NCBI GenBank assembly: GCA_016271365.2
Contig: CM057456.1
Span: 889,262,001 to 889,326,000, forward strand
DNA: 64,000 nucleotides
DNA from: Neoceratodus forsteri
Lineage: Eukaryota > Chordata > Ceratodontiformes > Ceratodontidae
Direction of reading: 5' to 3'
The position numbers and the translations under genes were made by a program. Positions within the stretch are counted from its first letter, which is position 1. Each line of letters begins with the position of its first letter. Shown one piece after another: positions 54,850 to 64,000 of this stretch. The notes under the pieces were generated by a model, which saw nothing but the letters and a program-made list of their open reading frames with translations, was not told where the DNA came from and did no database searches.

Positions 54850-56430
54850 TTCTTGACAATGTATAATTCTTTTTTTAAAGAAAAGCAAAACTGCATATGT
54901 ACCCTGAACTGCATTGAAAAAATGAATCATGCTTCAGTGCAGACTTTTGTCTTCCAAAGCACATATTATAGCTGATGTGTGGACAAGTATCCAAACTGTT
55001 TACTACATGATAACAACTGCCCTCTGGATTTCTTTTTCCAATCCTCCACCCAGTTTCTAGATCAACAACTAGCAGCAACATGCAGTAATGTTTAAAGGAA
55101 AACTTCTGAGATCGTGTGCTCCTGCACCCAAAAAGCTAACCCTCAGGTTTAGCTTTCAGCAGCATGAGCAGAATTTTCTCGCACTGCAACTTGATGTATT
55201 TTAATTTTAAAAAGTACAGAATCTGGAAATCCAGAGGATGCAGGGGGTGCTCCATTTTCTGCGAAGGTGTATCGCCGCACCACAAGCTTCAAAACTTTTG
55301 TATTTACGTATTGGTGAAAGGGGGAGAAAGGAGGCATGAAAGTTATTTAAATAGGAGACAAGGAAAATAAACTATTTATTCTTGTATTTTTGTACACTTC
55401 TTCCAAAACATTAGCTTGTGGCATACTATGCAAAATTATTTTAAAGATGTTAATACAAATTGTAATTTAAATTTAAATTAAGGACCATATTTTGTTTCCT
55501 TCTACTATATAAATAACAGTGAAGGTGGATTACAAATAAAGAAAACTCTTAATAAAGAAGAAAAGCAACACCTCCAGGAGTTCAAACAAAAATCTAAGTG
55601 TAACTTTTACCCTATGAAGTCATCTTCAATTGAATTTTGGACTATTGTCAAGGGCCAAAGGAAAAGAGTATACCCAAATACTCAAGATGAACAACAACAA
55701 CAGCTCATTGATGTAGAAAATCAATATCTGATTTTTTCAGATGAAAACTCATGTTTGTTTTGCATGCCATGTGTGCTCACAATTAAAAGTTATCACTTTT
55801 TTGCATATACAATAAGACAACTTGGATATCATTGCTTTTAGCTTCCTCTAGCGCAGTTTTACTCATTTTGTTGGACCATGCACTGAACTGGCTACATGAA
55901 GCTGTACCAGCTTTTTCTCTCCTGGATGCACTGCTTTCCTTTGTTTGTCCAAAATGTAGGCTGCCCTTTGAATAACTGCATTTAAGACAGATCACTCAGG
56001 CTGAAACTAAGCAGATGATTTCAAGAATGGCTGTACCCTCATGGCCTGTCAGCTGGCTTTATGGCTTCCGACAATGGCAGTAACATTCTAAAGGCAGTGC
56101 ATCATGGTGCATTCACACACGTCCTGTGTTTTGCTTATACAACATGCTGAACTTAGCAGTGCATGATTTTCTTAGATTTTTTCATTGCAATTAGATGCAT
56201 CTCTTGAAAATAGTAGCAGGCCTGCTCAGACACATTCAGGTGGATGCAGATGAAGGTGCAGCATGCATTTGCTTCTATGTCCAACCCTTTTTGACACTTC
56301 CCTCCCTTAGACTTCATGTTCTGTACTTGTTACTGAAGCTGAATTTGGACGTTGGTGTTGACAGACAAAAGGAAAAGTCCATGGAGTTTTCTCTTTTCCT
56401 CAAGCTAACTAAATACAGAAGTAGGAATAA
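54850..56430 (+). pseudogene. hAT transposase catalytic region, decayed
   Basis: Frames near 54,960 give IADVWTSIQTVYYMITTALW, the motif (T/A)D.WTS...Y...TAHW of hAT transposases, followed by LLRSCAPAPKKLTLR. Near 56,060-56,240, frame-shifted text reads MASDNGSNILKAVHHGAF, then VLCFAYTMLNLAVHDFL (the CFAHTLNL motif) and LKIVAGLLRHIQ. The sequence between 55,140 and 55,840 lacks hAT motifs and may be another insertion. Stops are many and no terminal inverted repeats were located. With the BED finger at 53.3 kb this is a ZBED-type hAT relic. Confidence 0.65.
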
Positions 56431-56769
56431 TTAATTGGGTGAGGCAGATTGATGTATTGTTCTGATGCCCTGCTGATACATATGAGGGTGTGTTTGTTTA
56501 TGCCCATCATTTCTTGATTTGGATGTCATAGATAGTAACTTGTGGAAATTATCTATGCCTAAAACCAGTCATGAATCTTGGTGTGGGGCAAGATAAGATA
56601 GGATACAATATGATGTTTCTTATAGCACCCTTCTGCATACCCAGAGTACTGTACAATTAGAAACAGTATGTACAGGACCTATTCAAATAAATAAATAAAT
56701 AGAATTATAATAAATGTAGAATGCCATCCCATAATCCTAAAAGAGCGAAAAGATATACATTTTAGAAAT

Positions 56770-56860
56770 GTTTGTGATCAGGTGTTCCAGTGGTTTAGCT
56801 GCAATGCATCAAGCTGCCACCTGGAAGACTGGGGCTTCATGTGCATGCCCCATAATCCCA
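56770..56860 (+). mobile_element. Possible tRNA-like SINE head
   Basis: GGTGTTCCAGTGGTTTAGCT (A-box-like TGGTTTAGCTG) and GGGGCTTCATGTGCATGCCC occur in the spacing of a tRNA-like head. The B box is weak. It ends at the 8-bp duplication of the adjoining MITE. Confidence 0.3.
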
Positions 56861-56868
56861 CTCTGGGA

Positions 56869-57174
56869 CAGAGATGGGCAAAGTAGCTGATATTCACGTT
56901 CTGAAATAATTCATGAAATTCACAACATGCGTGAAGTTCAAATTTGCAAAGGTTTTGCAGGTGAGGTGGCCATTTTTCTGTGCAAATGAATTAAAATTAT
57001 TTTTGGAACTTGCTACTTTGTGGCGAAAAGTGTCACATTCTGGTAAGAATTTTGCAAAAGGGGTGAAAATCAAAGTTGGTGATGCCAATAGCAATTTCAC
57101 AAAGTTTCACATAGGCAAATTTCAGCCAACTTGCAGCAACTTCGCTGGTGAAGTTTAAATTTGCTGAATCTCTA
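56869..57174. mobile_element. hAT-type MITE, copy 1 (306 bp)
   Basis: CTCTGGGA occurs at 56,861-56,868 and 57,175-57,182, an 8-bp duplication as made by hAT transposases. The ends are CAGAGATGG and, inverted, TAGAGATTC. The interior is made of inverted strings such as CAAATTTGC-like and AACTTCGCTGGTGAAGTT near 57,137. No coding capacity. Confidence 0.75.
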
Positions 57175-57182
57175 CTCTGGGA

Positions 57183-58649
57183 GCCAAACACATAAAAATA
57201 TGAAGCATACTCCTGGCCTTCCCCATCAAAGGTGTGTAATCTCTAATCCCCAACTCCTCTTATCTGTGGCAGTAACCTTCTTGACTTGCCCTCTGTGGTG
57301 GATGTTTCATGGATATAATATTCAGTGCTTGCCAAGGACGAGAGGGTAAGCTTCATAATCCTATGATTCTTTACAGTCTTTCCCTCCTTCTTACCCAGAG
57401 AAGTCAGCAGATGCTGATCCAAGTATGCATGCACACTGGCATGCAAGTGTAGGGGCAAGTGACGTCTCTCCCTCTTCAAGAGTGGCACTATGACTGCCAC
57501 TGTTCCCTTTGGTCACCAGAGAAACATAGCGCCAAGGCAGTCTTCCTCCCTCCCTCCCTCGTAGGCTGAGTCCATACCTGTGAATGTTACACCTGCCACC
57601 TGCCAGCCTGCAACAACAACCTAGGCACAGAGCGCAAACCTAGGTCCTGGGCTTGACATACAGCTCCACTAGCTATAGCAGCGTATGTTATATTTTTGTT
57701 TAAAGTTGCAACTGTTAGACTCTATGACAACTGCTTGCCTATGCAAAGCTCTCTGATCCTATGTGAAGATAGAATACTGGCACAAACCACACACTGCAGT
57801 CAAAATGGCAAAAATGGCAAAAATCTAGCCCATGGCATTAGGCAGACCTGGAATAGGGCCAAAGATGCTGAAGGAATTGTTAGCCCTAGCCAGGCCCTGA
57901 AGAGCAACTCTGCACTTTAGCCTGTACTTTCATAAACATGATTTTTCAGCTATTATACTTTATTAGAGAATAGATTTTTATCATTTTCCATTTTCCTTTC
58001 AGGAGTTTATAACATATTTTGGTAGTCAACCCCCGAAAGATTATAAAAACTTCATTTTGTTTGCCCCCACTGAACTCCTAGTGCATTTGCTTATAATTTC
58101 ATAGTTCTTATTGTGACAACATGGTGAGGTCATGAACAGCAAATGTGAGGTCAGTTGGGGACAGTCAGATGCTTTCTGAAAGGCTAGGTAAAATGTATAC
58201 TGTGTTATCTGAAATATTTAGCTGACCAAAAACAGGAGAAAGTAAAAAAAAAAGAAAAGTTGTATAACTTTTTTCTATGTTTGTTTTTAACATGGGTTGT
58301 GTTCTCTGTTGTTTTATTTATTTTGCAGGCCCTCTGAACCTTGGAGGGGTGCCTTTTAGAAATCTAATAAATCATCCAGCCAACTAACTAACAAAAATAA
58401 CTGGAAAACACTAACATTGAACATTACCTTATCTGTAAATCTAACATTACGTTTTGCTTTGAGCAGAGAGATGCTCTTAAAGGGAAGATATTATACATTT
58501 TGGAGGTACTCATTGTACAGTAATTATGGAGTACTCATTAAAACAACATAAAATATAAACTTTTGTTCTTAGATTTGGACAGCTACAAAATTAACAAATC
58601 AGACTGGGTTTTCAGAAACCTCTTTCTAACCTGACAAATCAAATCAAAT
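57183..58649. other. No gene seen
   Basis: No recognised coding motif. A CTCCCTCCCTCCCTCG tract lies near 57,545. The strings AATGGCAAAAATGGCAAAAA (57,803) and AT-rich sequence make up the remainder. Confidence 0.5.
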
Positions 58650-59287
58650 GCATAACTCTCGACCTTTTGTCACTGAAATGAGGGGCATGAATGCTCAACA
58701 TGAGGGACAATAAGGGACACTGACCCTCATAATGAAGGACACATACTCAAACATGGAGATACATGCTCAGAACAATGAGTGTGTTAACTTGCACAAAGTT
58801 TAGTTTTGATTTAGCATCTTAGACTATTACAGATTTCTGGTTTAAAGTCTGAATTTACAGAACATTTGCTGTGTGGGTAGCACCTTTTCTATGAAGGACG
58901 GATGAGGAACAGAGCAATTTTGAGAGGTAAAATGAGGGACATCCCTCGTAATAAGGGACAGTTGAGAGCAGGGATGTGTGAAGTTCAGAAAACTTCAATT
59001 CAACAGAACTTTGCAAGGCTGGCCAACTTTGTGATGTTCAAAGTGCCAACTGTACAGTGGCAATGAGGCACTTTTCCCCACAAACTGACAAAACTTCACC
59101 AACGGAGTTGCAACTTCATAGGAAAAAAGTGCATATTCACCTAAAAAATGTTGCAAATTTGGTGAAGTCAGATTTGGTGCTCCCAGTGGGAATTACAAGA
59201 ACTTTTGGAAAGTCAAAGTTTTGAAGCTTTGCGCCAACTTCGCCGGCAAAGTTTAACTTCACAGCACCCCTAGTTGAGAGGTATGAC
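58650..59287. mobile_element. Inverted-repeat DNA element containing a nested MITE
   Basis: GCATAACTCTCGAC at 58,650 pairs with GTTGAGAGGTATGAC ending at about 59,287. GAGGGAC and GGGACA strings recur at both sides (ACATGAGGGACAATAAGGGA near 58,700; ATGAGGGACATCCCTCG near 58,931). Without the inner MITE (58,979-59,272 plus duplication) it is about 340 bases. The superfamily is not determined. Confidence 0.5.
58979..59272. mobile_element. hAT-type MITE, copy 2 (294 bp)
   Basis: GTTGAGAG occurs at 58,971-58,978 and 59,273-59,280, an 8-bp duplication. The ends are CAGGGATGTGTGAAGTT and, inverted, TAGGGGTGCTGTGAAGTT. The subterminal AACTTCGCCGGCAAAGTT near 59,237 matches copy 1 and the partial copy at 32.95 kb. 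No coding capacity. Confidence 0.8.
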
Positions 59288-60850
59288 CAAATGTGGTAAA
59301 TAAATATACTGTACTACAATGATGCTGTACACTGTCTGAAGTATTTTAAAACTTAACAAAGAAACAAGCATTCTCACAGATCATTGAATGGATATTCAAA
59401 GCCAAGAGGGTATTCTAAGTTGATATGAAAGACCATATTTAAAAAGAAATCTAATCTTACCATAGGTTCAGTAGGCACACATCTGAGAACTGCCAAACAG
59501 TGGCTCAACCTCTGAAAGCAAACAGACCTATATGACAAATAATAACAGATCTTTGTGTATTATTTCAAGCCAAAGTATGAAGATATAGTGCAAAACCCCA
59601 ACAATAAAACAGGAAAAAGTAACCACCATGAAGCACAACTCAAAAGGCTAAAAAAAGGTTGTCAAATGTTTACATGAATTATTCACATAACATCTCAACA
59701 AATAATCTTAGTAGTCATCTTTAAAAAAACAGAGTACAGCCTGAAATGAATATTTAATTTTAAAGGTGGTCTACCTGAGGTACTTTTCTTTTCCTTTTGT
59801 TTAATTAAAAGATGTGTTACCTTACAGTACTAAGTGTGATACAGTCAGACCTGTTTAATCTATGCCGCATTAGTCTGTATGTCTGACATTCTGAAAGAAA
59901 AACACTGCAAACAGATTTTTTCTCAGGTTAATGACCTCTTTAATACATAAACCTGAGATTCCGAATCCGTTAGCAGTTGTCTTTAACCAGGCAAATTAAT
60001 TCCTATTGTTTGTGACCTCTCTAGTCCATTTTTTTAGTGAGCTCATGTGGAAGTGCTAATAGGTTGTACTCGAGTGTTAGTTGCAAGTGCTTTGCAAGTG
60101 CTTTAAATCTCTGCTAATTCCTTGGCGTGTTACCTCAGCTGAATGCAACAATTCCCGAGCCTGTTCTCCTGCTGCCATTTTAGGTAATGTTTAAAAGGTT
60201 TTTCCACATTCATGGCCTTGTGATTTGGACCCCTTAATCAAAGTCAGAAAGACTACATCTTGCATCCGCCATATTCTGATACAGCATAGGGAGGGATTAC
60301 TCAAAAATGAGAAACAGAAAATACTAAAGTCCAAATATGACACTGAAATGGTGCCCATGAGCAGAATGGCTGGGTCCTGAAGTATAAAGTAAAAAAAATT
60401 GTCCAACATAATACAGCCCGCTACGTAGGGGTAAAGTATTGCCACGCTAGTAACATAAAGGAGGTAAAAATCAAGTTTCATAAAGAGCGCAGTTTACAAT
60501 TTGACTCTTAATCAAAATGCTGTCTAGTCCCCAAATATTTAAACAAGCATTAGTTAGTAGAAACTACTGTAAATAGTCAGAGTTCATATGCAGTTATACA
60601 AACACACCAACATAAACTTTCAACTAGAGTGGTTAAATAAATGCTTAATTCAGAACTGTATAGAAAAAAGTATAAAATGAAGACAGTTATAAAACTTAAA
60701 TGTCTTGTCAGTTCAAAGCCCCATAACTGAGAGAGAGAGAGAGCGTTCCAACCAAGAGAAAAGCCTATATGGAGTGCAATAGTCACTGATGGTAATGTCT
60801 CTTCTCAATAGAGACAGAAGCACAATGTCCTAAAAGTCATTTCTTACCCA
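59288..60850. other. No gene seen
   Basis: AT-rich sequence. A short (GA)n run lies near 60,730. No coding motif is recognised. Confidence 0.5.
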
Positions 60851-60859
60851 GCCAGGAGA

Positions 60860-61741
60860 AAGGGTAGGAGGTAGAAGCTGACTAAAGTACAGTTTACCTA
60901 CTGTACATGGTCTACACTGCTTCTATACTGGAGATACATTTCTTCTGTGCCCATTGTTGCTCAGTTTTGAGTTTATCCACCCATTTACCCACTTTGACTT
61001 GGTCAGAAAAGGACCATATCTTGGCTTGATAAATGATCCTAAGGCATGCTGAAAAATCTATGGAGTGGGTTACTTTTGCTGCTCAAAGAGCTGCTCTCAC
61101 ACCGTCAAACTTTTTGTGGCACTGCCAAGTGGTATAGCTTCCATCCAGGAATATATGGCCCTCTTGGCCATTCTGAGAAAGAGGTCCTTTCCACCATACC
61201 TTTGCCAGGATGCGGTCCCTTCCACTGATTCCTGAAGTAACAACTAATAGGGTACAGTGCTGGTTGGAGGCCTCCACATGCACATGTGGGGTGAACCGGT
61301 ACACTTTTTGCACTTGAAATGATTTGGAGTCACCCTCAGAAAGCAATTGTTCTGTCAGCCACTCTTTAGCAAACATCTTCAGGCGGTCACCTTCTATTCC
61401 CTCCAGTAGACAGAGAATTCTCAAATTAGGGGCCCTGATTTGGTTTTCCAATATTTCCATCATGCCCGAAAGTGTTGAGATTCTTTGATCATTATGGCAG
61501 TGGCACTCATTGCGGCTGCCAACTGCTTCTTAACTTCCAGCATGTCAGTTTTGAGGCAATCCATGGTGGTCTCCACAACTGTGACTCTAGTGTTGAATGA
61601 GTTAACCCTGTATCTTAAGTCTGTGATTGAGGATATATGGTGCTGCAGTTTCTGTCCCAGAGTCTGTGGGGTTTCAGTTTTTGCATTTTCCTCAGCCTGG
61701 GCCACGGCACTGGATGACAGCCCCAGGATCTGCTCTGCCAC
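60860..61741 (-). pseudogene. L1/Tx1-type ORF1 protein, minus strand
   Basis: From 61,741 the minus strand encodes MAEQILGLSSSAVAQAEENA, then a coiled coil (ITDLRYRVNSFNTRVTVVET, continuing LKTDMLEVKKQLAAA) to a stop at about 61,460. A second frame (61,463-61,083) carries LENQIRAPNLRILCLLEGIE, the RRM start (usually RRxNLRI.GLPEG), then EWLTEQLL, KVYRFTPH and RDRILAKVWWKGPLSQNGQE, the C-terminal domain, ending before 61,080. One frame change separates the halves. It differs clearly from the L1 ORF1 at 16.46 kb, so a second L1-group family is present. No ORF2 follows downstream on the minus strand. Confidence 0.7.
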
Positions 61742-64000
61742 TGCAGTCTTTCCTTTCCTAGGTGCTGGCTGGCTTTATCCTTACGTCGATTACCGATTTC
61801 TGAACTCCAGATGGTACAAGCAACAGTGGACCATCAAATTTGAGCTACCAATATTCAAAAATAAAAGTTTTAGTGCCTTACTATCAAAATAATAGTAAGA
61901 GTCAATGTGAAGTGCATCTGCTCTGCTTGGACTCCACAGCATTCCCCCTTCCCCCAGCACACTTGTGAATTTCTGATGGTACAATAAAGCTTAGGGAGGA
62001 GAAAGCAGCCTTTTTCAGTGTTTTCACTTTGTAGTTCTACCCCTTAATCGAACTGCTTATCCTCTGCCCATGTGCTCTGAGATTGTACAGTGATGCAGTT
62101 TTGTGGGTTACCAGAAGTTGTCTGCACTTCACTGTACACGGCAAGTTGATCTGGAATGCCTTTTGTTGCATTCTCAATGGTGTGTAATTAGCACAATCGG
62201 GTCTATGCACGATTCCAAAAAGCCTACGCACCACATATAGGCCATACGTAGGCTTCATTAAGACCAACTGCTGTGCATTGGGGGTCCTGCAGATCCCTAC
62301 AGTATTCATCAAAGGGGCACTCCCCCGTTGCATCTGATCTCCTGTCTGTCTATGGCTCTGTGCACATGGACAGAGTGGGAGAGTAGCTGGGTGGTAGTGC
62401 TATATTCTGCGCTATGCATTAAGACATGGAGTACCAGAGGTGGGGGGAGGGTTCAGGCTATGATGGCAGGGACCCTGCCATGGCTGCTATGTGCCCTCCT
62501 CTGCCCTGCCATAAGTGGTCATGGAGGGACAAGCGACCCCTCCTGCCAAGCCACACCAGGACCTCTGGACCTGCATTGAGGCCTAGGGTCTACCATTGTG
62601 GCATGTGCCCAGAATCATGTCCCTTTAAGGGATGAACAGACCCACCATATCCCACAATCTCCTGCTCCATGTGGAGCAGGTGATCCAGTCCAGTGGCAGG
62701 GCAGGCATCTGAGTGGATGCCTGCTGGTGTCTGCCACTCCATCCATGCCCCACCCCCTTCCCTGCCATGCTCCTACAAGCTGATGGGCTGTGAACAGGCA
62801 GCCAGCAATTGTGAATGGTGAGCCATGCATGCCTGTCGGGGACTAGGGATGTGTCATGTACATGCCTGTCCCGTGTGTCTGACCCATTACAGTGCATAGG
62901 CCCCATGAATGGACCAGAGACTCACACCCAAATTACATTTCAAGTTCTAAATTCAAAGCTTTTTATTGTGTGTATTGGGTGGCCTGAGTCCTGTTTATCC
63001 TTCATTATAATTAACAGGGCAAGGAGTTTTATCCAGTCATGTGGGGATTATAGATGCAAAACGCTACAGTACTGTATATCAGGCCACTTACAGTACTCTG
63101 CAATCACCAGGGCAAATTTCTGACATGATATCTATTGTCTCTTTATAGCTATTTTTCCCATGGACTGTTTGGAAACTGTACACAAGTCGTTTTTTTTTTT
63201 AATACTTCAGAAGATAAAGAACTTAGTAATGTTGCCACATTGTTCTCTGCTACATTTAAGACTGGGCCTTTGTGGATTGTGTCTAATATGATATGTTATC
63301 CCCTTGATGTGCATATCCTAGATTAGAAATTCCCATAGGAGATATGCATGCTTTTAGCTCTGTGGCCTTTGCAAGTTACTTTCATAGAGCAGCTTCTTAT
63401 GTTTATTATTATTACTCGGTAGCATATCCAGCTGAAAAAAGTTGCTATTTTGCAGTTTGTGCTGTACTGTAAGTATGGAAGCAGAGTTCCTTGTTAATGT
63501 TCTGATGTCATGGTTACTGGGATATAGCGCAAGACTGAAAAGTCAGTTTTTGCTGACTTCATTTGCACAAGAGGGCCTATTCACTGCTGGCTAGCAAATG
63601 AGTTCTCTAGGGGTGCTTTTACTGGTGCAGCAGCATTTGCACTTTGAATCTGCACTTTAAATAATGCTTTTTGAAATATTTAGCTAATGTGTGTGATGCT
63701 AACATATATACTGAGCATATCTGTCAAGTGAGCTGCACTGCCCCTCAGACTGGAGCACATGGCCTTTTTGCAGTAATGAGTTCTCTGCCCCTTTCCTGTG
63801 TCTCGGGTTCTGCATGAGCAGGCCGAAGGTGCTGATGCACGGAGGACTCAGACAGGCACTTTCCAAAATGGGAGTGCAAATTCTTCTGGACACAGGCAAA
63901 AAAAAACTGAATATCTAGCCCACAGTGTGTCTCCAAGCTCCCTTTTGAATTGGTTAACTTCTCACCTGTTTGCTTCATGATATATTGGGAAAACTGAGCA
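61742..64000. other. No gene seen; GC-rich block and small hairpin
   Basis: 61,742-61,990 may be the 5' leader of the L1/Tx1 copy. A perfect 9-bp-arm hairpin AAGCCTACG/CGTAGGCTT lies at 62,220-62,255. 62,330-62,900 is GC-rich, with CCATGC- and CTGTCC-type strings, without a recognised motif. 62,900-64,000 is AT-rich with no feature. Confidence 0.4.

Overview
The window reads as an intergenic or intronic stretch of a non-mammalian vertebrate genome, built almost entirely from layered transposable elements. CR1 LINEs dominate. With them are L1/Tx1-type and L2/CR1-group LINEs, a probable Penelope-like remnant, tRNA-derived SINEs, a large Harbinger transposon, hAT relics and several MITEs. This mix, with long CR1 copies beside L1 and Harbinger, fits an amphibian (possibly a caecilian) or a reptile; the clade is my inference. 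I see no bacterial or viral gene, tRNA, rRNA or CRISPR. The only candidate host coding sequence is one 35-codon, splice-bounded minus-strand segment at 15,081-15,185.

Layout. 0-6.2 kb: broken LINEs, including two CR1 ORF1 genes with a CxxC zinc-binding N-terminus and an SGNH (GDS-type) esterase domain. 6.4-11.0 kb: a long L2/CR1-group LINE with two 114-bp tandem repeats at its 5' end, an upstream ORF joined to the polymerase ORF by an ATGA stop/start overlap, and two 2A-like NPGP-type motifs. 11.0-14.9 kb: two CR1-type LINE copies; the first contains a segment with a degenerate hammerhead-like fold. 15.6-24.65 kb: an old minus-strand LINE split by a 6.47-kb full-length plus-strand L1 with a 16-bp target-site duplication. 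26.2-31.5 kb: a nearly complete CR1 with about 2.8 tandem units of 280-286 bp upstream of ORF1. 31.5-35.1 kb: SINEs and unassigned sequence. 35.1-42.8 kb: a 7.66-kb Harbinger with matching 16-bp inverted ends and a 3-bp CAT duplication. It carries three genes: a HARBI1-like DDE nuclease on minus, a Myb/SANT-like protein on plus and a second Myb/SANT-like protein on minus. 43-51.3 kb: LINE tails, microsatellites, a minus-strand CR1 containing a multi-hairpin insert, and a plus-strand L2-like LINE containing a SINE. 51.3-57.2 kb: a decayed BED-finger hAT transposase interrupted by a SINE and a palindromic MITE. 56.8-59.3 kb: two related hAT-type MITEs with 8-bp duplications, one nested in another inverted-repeat element. 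60.8-61.8 kb: an L1/Tx1 ORF1 on minus. The rest is unassigned.

Almost every long ORF belongs to a transposon and carries stops or frameshifts. The least damaged are the Harbinger transposase (one clear frame break, both exon joints in phase) and L1 ORF1 (one nonsense codon). Nested insertions give relative ages: the minus-strand LINE is older than the L1, the minus CR1 older than its hairpin insert, and the plus-strand L2-like LINE older than its SINE.
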